Shown piece by piece: positions 56,510 to 64,000 of a stretch of 64,000 nt of DNA (positions are counted from its first letter, which is position 1; each line of letters begins with the position of its first letter). Position numbers and translations under genes: made by a program. Below the pieces are notes generated by a model, which searched no databases, had not been told where the DNA came from, and saw only the letters and a program-made list of their open reading frames with translations. The stretch is from Saccoglossus kowalevskii (taxonomy: Eukaryota; Hemichordata; Enteropneusta; Harrimaniidae), in NCBI RefSeq assembly GCF_000003605.2, contig NW_003151171.1, forward strand, positions 18,219 to 82,218. The letters are read 5' to 3'.

Positions 56510-56890
56510 GAGAGAAATTCATATTTTACACTACTGAGCAGGTGTACAATGCATTATGGGAGAGAAATTCATATTTTACACAACTGAGCAGGTGTACAAT
56601 GCATTATGGGAGAGAAATTCTCATTTTACCTCACTGAACAGGTGTACAATGCATTATGGGAGAGAAATTCATATTTTACACCACTGAACAGGTGTACAAT
56701 GCATTATGGAAGAGAAATTCTTATTTTACACCCCAGAGCAGGTGTACAATGCATTATGGGAGAGAAATTCATATTTTACACTACTGAACAGGTGTACAAT
56801 GCATTATGGGAGAGAAATTCATATTTTACACTACTGAACAGGTGTACAATGCATTATGGGAGAGAAATTCATACTTTAAACTACTGAACA
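56510..56890 (+). repeat. Higher-order block D, copy 2
   Basis: AAATTCTCATTTTACCTCACTGAAC, GGAAGAG with CTTATTTTACACCCCAGAGC, three TACTGAAC units and CATACTTT match 61,751-62,130 (offset 5,241). The TTCTCATTTT form is private to these two sites. A CATACTTTAAACTAC variant closes the block here. Confidence 0.88.
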
Positions 56891-57579
56891 GGTGTACAAT
56901 GCATTATGGGAGAGAAATTCATATTTTACACTACTGAACAGGTGTACAATGCATTATGGGAGAGAAATGCATATTTTACACAACTGAGCAGGTGTACAAC
57001 GCATTATGGGAGAGAAATTCATATTTTACACCACTGAACAGGTGTACAATGCATTATGGGAGAGAAATTCATATTTTACACAAATGAACAGGTGTACAAT
57101 GCATTATGGGAGAGAAATTCATATTTTACACAAATGAACAGGTGTACAATGCATTATGGGAGAGAAATTCATATTTTACACTACTGAACAGGTGTACAAT
57201 GCATTATGGGAGAGAAATTCATATTTTACACAAATGAACAGGTGTACAATGCATTATGGGAAAGAAATTCATATTTTACACCATTGAACATGTGTACAAT
57301 GCATTATGGGACAGAAATGCATATTTTACACAACTGAGCAGGTGTACAATGCATTATGGGAGAGAAATTCATATTTTACACCCCAGAGCAGGTGTACAAT
57401 GCATTATGGGAGAGAAATTCATATTTTACACCACTGAGCAGGTGTACAATGCATTATGGGAGAGAAATTCATACTTTACACTACTGAGCAGGTGTACAAT
57501 ACATTATGGGAGAGAAATTCATTCTTTACACCCCAGAGCAGGTGTACAATGCATTATGGGAGAGAAGTGCATATTTTAC

Positions 57580-58690
57580 ATCACTGAGCAGTGTACAATG
57601 CATTATGGGAGAGAAATTCATTCTTTACACCACTGAGCAGTGTACAATGCATTATGGGAGAGAAATTCATATTTTACACCACTGAACAGTGTACAATGCA
57701 TTATGGGAGAGAAATTCATACTTTACACCCCAGAGCAGGTGTAACAATGCATTATGGAAGAGAAATTCATATTTTACACCACTGAACATGTGTACAATGC
57801 ATTATGGGAGAGAAATTCATATTTTACACCCCAGAGCAGGTGTACAATGCATTATGGGAGAGAAATTCATATTTTACACTACTAAACAGGTGTACAATGC
57901 ATTATGGAAGAGAAATTCATATTTTACACCACTGAGCAGGTGTACAATGAATTATGGGAGAGAAATTCATATTTTACACCCCAGAGCAGGTGTACAATGC
58001 ATTATGGGAGAGAAATTCATATTTTACACAACTGAGCAGGTGTACAATGCATTATGGGAGAGAAATTCATATTTTACACCACTGAACAGGTGTACAATGC
58101 ATTATGGGAGAGAAATTCATATTTTACACCACTGAGCAGGTGTACAATGCATTGTGGGAGAGAAATTCATATTTTACACAACTGAGCAGGTGTACAATGC
58201 ATTATGGGAGAGATATTCATATTTTACACAACTGAGCAGGTGTACAATGCATTATGAGAGGGAAACTCAAATTTTACACAACTGAACAGGTGTACAATGC
58301 ATTATGGGAGAGAAATTCATATTTTACACAACTGAGCAGGTGTACAATGCATTATGGGAGAGAAATTCATATTTTACACTACTGAACAGGTGTACATGCA
58401 TTACGGGAGAGAAATTCATATTTTACACAACTGAGCAGGTGTACAATGCATTATGGGAGAGAAATTCATATTTGCACTACTGAACAGGTGTACAATGCAT
58501 TATGGGAGAGAAATCATATTTTACACTACTGAACCGTGTACAATGCATTATGGGAGAGAAATCATATTTTACACCACTGAGCAGATGTACAATGCATTGT
58601 GGGAGAGAAATCATATTTAACACCACTGAGCATGTGTACAATGCATTATGGGAGAGAAATTCATATTTACACTACTGAGCAGGTGGACAA
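57580..58690 (+). repeat. Indel-dense segment of the array
   Basis: About eleven one-base indels fall in 1.1 kb, against about 25 in the other 63 kb. They include GAGCAGTGTAC (57,591 and 57,640), GAACAGTGTAC (57,690), GTGTAACAATG (57,733), GTGTACATGCATT (58,396), CATATTTGCAC (58,472), three AAATCAT units (58,514-58,610), GAACCGTGTAC (58,535) and CATATTTACAC (58,668). Most remove one base from a GG, TT or TTTT run. The underlying variants still follow block B (TGCATTGTGG then GAGATATTC at about 58,150-58,215). Confidence 0.93.
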
Positions 58691-61600
58691 TGCATTATGG
58701 GAGAGAAATTCATATTTTACACAACTGAGCAGGTGTACAATGCATTATGGGAGAGAAATTCATATTTTACACCACTGAACAGGTGTACAATGCATTATGG
58801 AAGAGAAATTCATATTTTACACAACTGAGCAGGTGTACAATACATTATGGGAAAGAAATTCATATTTAACACCACTGAGCAGGTGTACAATGCATTATGG
58901 GAGAGAAATTCATATTTTACTCTACTGAGTAGGTGTACAATGCATTATGGGAGAGAAATTCATATTTTACACAACTGAGCAGGTGTACAATGCATTATGG
59001 GAGAGAAATTCATATTTTACCTCACTGAACAGGTGTACAATGCATTATGGGAGAGAAATTCATATTTTACACCACTGAACAGGTGTACAATGCATTATGG
59101 GAGAGAAATTCATATTTTACACCACTGAGAAGGTGTACAATGCATTATGGGAGAGAAATTCATATTTTACACAACTGAGCAGGTGTACAATGCATTATGG
59201 GAGAGAAATTCATATTTTACACTACTGAACAGGTGTACAATGCATTATGGGAGAGAAATTCATATTTTACACCATTGAACAGGTGTACAATGCATTATGG
59301 GAGAGAAATGCATATTTTACACAACTGAGCAGGTGTACAATGTATTATGGGAGAGAAATTCATATTTAACACCACAGAGCATGTGTACAATGCATTATGG
59401 GAGAGAAATTCATATTTTACTCTAATGAGCAGGTGTACAATGCATTATGGGAGAGAAATTCATATTTTACACAACTGAACAGGTGTACAATGCATTATGG
59501 AAGAGAAATTCATATTTTACACAACTGAGCAGGTGTACAATGCATTAAGGGAAAGAAATTCATATTTAACACCACTGAGCAGGTGTACAATGCATTATGG
59601 GAGAGAAATTCATATTTTACACCACTGAGCAGGTGTACAATGCATTATGAGAGAGAAATTCATATTTTACACTACTGAGCAGGAGTACAATGCATTATGG
59701 GAGAGAAATTCATATTTTACACCACTGAACAGGTGTACAATGCATTATGGGAGAGAAATTCATACTTTACACCACTGAGCAGGTGTACAATGCATTATGG
59801 GAGAGAAACTCAAATTTTACACAACTGAGCAGGTGTACAATGCATTATGGGAGAGAAATTCATATTTTACACAACTGAGAAGGTGTACAATGCATTATGG
59901 GAGAGAAATTCATATTTTACACAACTGAGCAGGTGTACAATGCATTATGGGAGAGAAATTCATATTTTACACTACTGAACAGGTGTACAATGCATTATGG
60001 GAGAGAAATTCATATTTTACACCAATGAACAGGTGTACAATGCATTATTGAAGAGAAATTCATATTTTATACAACTGAGCAGGTGTACAATGCATTATGG
60101 GAGAGAAACTCAAATTTTACACAACTGAGCAGGTGTACAATGCATTACGGGAGAGAAATTCATATTTTACACAACTGAGCAGGTGTACAATGCATTATGG
60201 GAGAGAAACTCAAATTTTACACAACTGAGCAGGTGTACAATGCATTATGGGAGAGAAATTCATATTTTACACCACCGAGCAGGTGTACAATGCATTATGG
60301 GAGAGAAATTCATTCTTTACATCCCAGAGCAGGTGTACAATGCATTATGGGAGAGAAATTCATATTTTACACAAATGAGCAGGTGTACAATGCATTATGG
60401 GAGAGAAAGTCATATTTTACACCATTGAACAGGTGTACAATGCATTATGGGAGAGAAATACAAATTTAACGCCACTGAGCAGGTGTACAATGCATTATGG
60501 GAGAGAAATTCATATTTTACAACACTGAACAGGTGTACAATGCATTATGGGAGAGAAATTCATATTTTACACCCCAGAGCAGGTGTACAATGCATTATGG
60601 GAGAGAAATTCATATTTTACACCACTGAACAGGTGTACAATGCATTATGGGAGAGAAATTCATATTTTACACTGCTGAGCAGGTGTACAATGCATTATGG
60701 GAGAGAAATTCATATTTTACACTACTGAGCAGGTGTACAATGCATTGTGGGAGAGAAATTCATATTTTACACAACTGAGCAGGTGTACAATGCATTATGG
60801 GAGAGAAATTCATATTTAACACCACTGAGCATGTGTACAATGCATTATGGAAGAGAAATTCATATTTAACACCACTGAGAAGGTGTACAATGCATTATGG
60901 GAGAGAAATTCATATTTTACACAACTGAGCAGGTGTACAATGCATTATGGGAGAGAAATTCTTTCTTTACACCACTGAACAGGTGTACAATGCATTATGG
61001 GAGAGAAATACATATTTTACACAACTGAGCAGGTGTACAATGCATTATGGGAGAGAAATTCATATTTAACACCACTGAGAAGGTGTACAATGCATTATGG
61101 GAGAGAAATTCATATTTTACACAAATGAGCAGGTGTACAATGCATTATGGGAGAGAAATGCATATTTTACACAACTGAACAGGTGTACAATGCATTATGG
61201 GAGAGAAATTCATATTTAACACCACTGAGCATGTGTACAATGCATTATGGGAGAGAAATTCATATTTTACACAAATGAGCAGGTGTACAATGCATTATGG
61301 GAGAGAAATTCATATTTTACACTACTGAGCAGGTGTACAATGCATTATGGGAGAGAAATTCGTATTTTACACAAATGAGCAGGTGTACAATGCATTATGG
61401 GAAAGAAATTCATTATTTACACCATTGAACAGGTGTACAATGCATTATGGGAGAGAAATGCATATTTTACACAACTGAGCAGGTGTACAATGCATTATGG
61501 GTGAGAAATTCATATTTTACACAACTGAGCAGGTGTTCAATGCATTATGGGAAAGAAATTCATATTTACCACCACTGAGCAGGTGTACAATGCATTATGG

Positions 61601-61859
61601 GAGAGAAATTCATATTTTACACCACTGAACAGGTGTACAATGCATTATGGAAGAGAAATTCATATTTTACACAACTGAGCAGGTGTTCAATGCATTATGG
61701 GAAAGAAATTCATATTTAACACCACTGAGCAGGTGTACAATGCATTATGGGAGAGAAATTCATATTTTACACTACTGAGCAGGTGTACAATGCATTATGG
61801 GAGAGAAATTCATATTTTACACAACTGAGCAGGTGTACAATGCATTATGGGAGAGAAAT

Positions 61860-62350
61860 TCTCATTTTACCTCACTGAACAGGTGTACAATGCATTATGG
61901 GAGAGAAATTCATATTTTACACCACTGAACAGGTGTACAATGCATTATGGAAGAGAAATTCTTATTTTACACCCCAGAGCAGGTGTACAATGCATTATGG
62001 GAGAGAAATTCATATTTTACACTACTGAACAGGTGTACAATGCATTATGGGAGAGAAATTCATATTTTACACTACTGAACAGGTGTACAATGCATTATGG
62101 GAGAGAAATACATACTTTACACTACTGAACAGGTGTACAATGCATTATGGGAGAGAAATTCATATTTTACACTACTGAGCAGGTGTACAATGCATTATGG
62201 GAGAGAAATTCATAATTTACCCTACTGAACAGGTGTACAGTGCATTATGGGAGAGAAATTCATATTTTACACTACTGAACAGGTGTACAATGCATTATGG
62301 GAGAGAAATTCATATTTTACACTACTGAACAGGTGTACAATGCATTATGG
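61860..62350 (+). repeat. Higher-order block D, copy 3
   Basis: This matches 7,430-7,920 at an offset of 54,430: CTCACTGAAC, CTTATTTTACACCCCAGAGC, TACTGAAC units, CATACTTT, CATAATTTACCC and GGTGTACAGTGC. It runs directly into block C copy 2, whereas in the left copy C comes before D, consistent with a circularly permuted larger unit. Confidence 0.9.
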
Positions 62351-63150
62351 GAGAGAAATGCATATTTTACACAACTGAGCAGTTGTACAATGCATTATGG
62401 GAGAGAAATTCATATTTAACACCACTGAGCATGTGTACAATGCATTATGGGAGAGAAATTCATATTTTACACAAATGAGCAGGTGTACAATGCATTATGG
62501 GAGAGAAATGCATATTTTACACAAATGAGCAGGTGTACAATGCATTATGGGAGAGAAATTCATATTTTACACTACTGAGCAGGTGTACAATGCATTATGG
62601 GAGAGAAATTCATATTTTACACAAATGAGCAGGTGTACAATGCATTATGGGAAAGAAATTCATATTTTACACCATTGAACATGTGTACAATGCATTATGG
62701 GAGAGAAATGCATATTTTACACAACTGAGCAGGTGTACAATGCATTATGGGAGAGAAATTCATATTTAACACCACTGAGCATGTGTACAATGCATTATGG
62801 GAGAGAAATTCATATTTTACACTACTGAGCAGGTGTACAATGCATTATGGGAGAGAAATTCATATTTTACACAACTGAGCAGGTGTACAATGCATTATGG
62901 GAGAGAAATTCATATTTTACACCACTGAACAGGTGTACAATGCATTATGGAAGAGAAATTCATAATTTACACAACTGAGCAGGTGTTCAATGCATTATGG
63001 GAAAGAAATTCATATTTAACACCACTGAGCAGGTGTACAATGCATTATGGGAGAGAAATTCATATTTTACACTACTGAGCAGGTGTACAATGCATTATGG
63101 GAGAGAAATTCATATTTTACACAACTGAGCAGGTGTACAATGCATTATGG
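62210..63150 (+). repeat. Higher-order block C, copy 2
   Basis: About 940 bp match 6,480-7,420 in order, including consecutive ACAAATGAGC units, GGGAAAG with CATTGAACATG and the AGGTGTTCAATG unit. Differences are few (AGTTGTACAATG near 62,392, GGTGTACAGTGC near 62,238). The match ends where this copy has GAACTGGTG and the left copy CTCACTGAAC. Confidence 0.92.
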
Positions 63151-63983
63151 GAGAGAAATTCATATTTTACACTACTGAACTGGTGTACAATGCATTATGG
63201 AAGAGAAGTTCATATTTTACACCCCTGAGCAGGTGTACAATGCATTATGGGAGAGAAATTCATATATTACACCACTGAGCAGATGTACAATGCATTATGG
63301 GAGAGAAATTCATATTTTACTCCACTGAACAGGTGTACAATGCATTATGGAAGAGAAATTCATATTTTACACCACTGAACAGGTGTACAATGCATTATGG
63401 AAGAGAAATTCATATTTTACACAACTGAGCAGGTGTACAATGCATTATGGGAGAGAAATTCAAATTTTACACAACTGAGCAGGTGTACAATGCATTATGG
63501 GAGAGAAATTCATATTTTACACTACTGAACAGGTGTACAATGCATTATGGGAGAGAAATTCATATTTTACACCACCGAGCAGGTGTACAATGCATTATGG
63601 GAGAGAAATTCATTCTTTACATCCCAGAGCAGGTGTACAATGCATTATGGGAGAGAAATTCATTCTTTACACCACTGAACAGGTGTACAATGCATTATGG
63701 GAGAGAAATTCATATTTTACACAACTGAGCAGGTGTACAATGCATTATGGGAGGGAAATTCATATTTAACACCACTGAACATGTGTACAATGCATTATGG
63801 GAGAGAAATTCATATTTTACACAACTGAGCAGGTGTACAATGCATTATGGGAGAGAAATGCATATTTTGCACAAATGAGCAGGTGTACAATGCATTATGG
63901 GAGAGAAATGCATATTTTACACAACTGAGCAGGTGTACAATGCATTATGGGAGAGAAATTCATATTTAACACCACTGAGCATG

Positions 63984-64000
63984 TGTACAATGCATGATGA
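63984..64000 (+). repeat. Partial last monomer at the window edge
   Basis: The final 17 bases begin a new monomer (TGTACAATGCAT) but end GATGA instead of TATGG, two substitutions in the last five bases. The unit is cut by the window end, so it cannot be told whether this is an isolated variant or the start of a change in the array. Confidence 0.8.

Larger units (their letters stand above)
1..64000 (+). repeat. 50-bp satellite array, about 1,280 tandem monomers
   Basis: The window is a continuous head-to-tail array of a 50-bp monomer with no interruption by unique sequence. Anchors that recur in nearly every copy are TGTACAATGCATTATGGGAG (1-20), AAATTCATATTTTACAC (23-39) and a TGA at 43-45 followed by G or A, then CAGG (47-50). 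Following the TGTACA start from base 1 to the last start at 63,984, with about 36 small indels netting -17 bp, gives 1,280 complete units plus a 17-base partial one. Consensus GC is 18 of 50. The array continues past both ends. Position 40 is A, C or T and position 46 is G or A in most copies; other positions are much more constant. The minus strand has three stops per monomer (TAA, TGA, TAA) and is closed in all frames. I do not recognise the satellite family or species. Tandem repetition is seen directly; a heterochromatic location is inferred. Confidence 0.99.

Noticed and set aside
57689-58135. 148-codon open frame overlapping the indel cluster
   Set aside because: It is created by one-base indels in a segment suspected of consensus error, and consists of satellite only.
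1-64000. CRISPR array
   Set aside because: Units are contiguous near-identical 50-mers with no unique spacers between conserved repeats, and no cas genes are present.
1-64000. Telomeric, rDNA, histone or tRNA tandem cluster
   Set aside because: The monomer is 50 bp, has no telomeric G-rich hexamer, and no tRNA, 5S or protein-coding signature can be read in it.
1-64000. CENP-B box in the monomer
   Set aside because: The canonical box requires TTCG and CGGG elements; the consensus has no CpG. TTACGGG variants are scattered and match only part of the box.

Overview
The whole 64-kb window is one uninterrupted tandem array of a 50-bp satellite monomer, about 1,280 head-to-tail copies. It runs off both ends: the first base is already inside the array and the last 17 bases are a partial monomer. 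I see no gene, RNA gene, transposon insertion, CRISPR array or unique spacer. This much pure satellite points to a eukaryotic genome, in heterochromatin such as a pericentromeric, subtelomeric or interstitial satellite block. The sequence does not identify the species. The consensus monomer is about 36% GC, lacks CpG, and carries a STAF/ZNF143-like word on the minus strand, which fits a vertebrate weakly but does not prove it.

Monomer numbering used below: position 1 is the T of TGTACA. Positions 1-20 are TGTACAATGCATTATGGGAG, 21-39 are AGAAATTCATATTTTACAC, 40 is A, C or T, 41-45 are ACTGA, 46 is G or A, and 47-50 are CAGG. Most variation sits at positions 40-46. Less common variants are T32C (CATACTTT), A31T+T32C (CATTCTTT), T35A (TTTAAC), G18A (GGAAGAG), G20A (GGGAAAG), G49T (GCATGTG), a CCCCAGAGC form of 40-47 that removes the only plus-strand stop, and compound forms such as AACTACAAATTTAAC.

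Monomer phase drifts from 1 to 34 (mod 50) through about 36 one- or two-base indels, net -17 bp. Monomers start at positions ending in 4 or 54 from 754 to about 13,200, drift slowly to about 34 kb, and then lose single bases repeatedly between 34 and 48 kb. A dense indel cluster lies at 57.6-58.7 kb. One strongly diverged patch lies at 52.9-53.3 kb.

Above the monomer there is a mosaic higher-order organisation. Strings of 4 to more than 20 monomers with the same variants reappear with few differences at offsets of 200, 250, 450, 500, 1,350, about 3,600 and 5,250 bp, and at tens of kb (22.9, 27.0 and 55.7 kb). This is the pattern expected from repeated unequal exchange, gene conversion or segmental amplification within the array. 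No single higher-order period covers the window.

The plus-strand open frames (60-176 codons, with a 50-residue period made from three monomers read in three frames) come from the monomer having one stop codon and a length not divisible by three. I annotate none as a gene. The items most worth checking are the STAF/ZNF143-like site in every monomer, the concentration of variation at positions 40-46, the long-range near-identical blocks, the diverged patch at 53 kb and the suspicious indel cluster at 58 kb.
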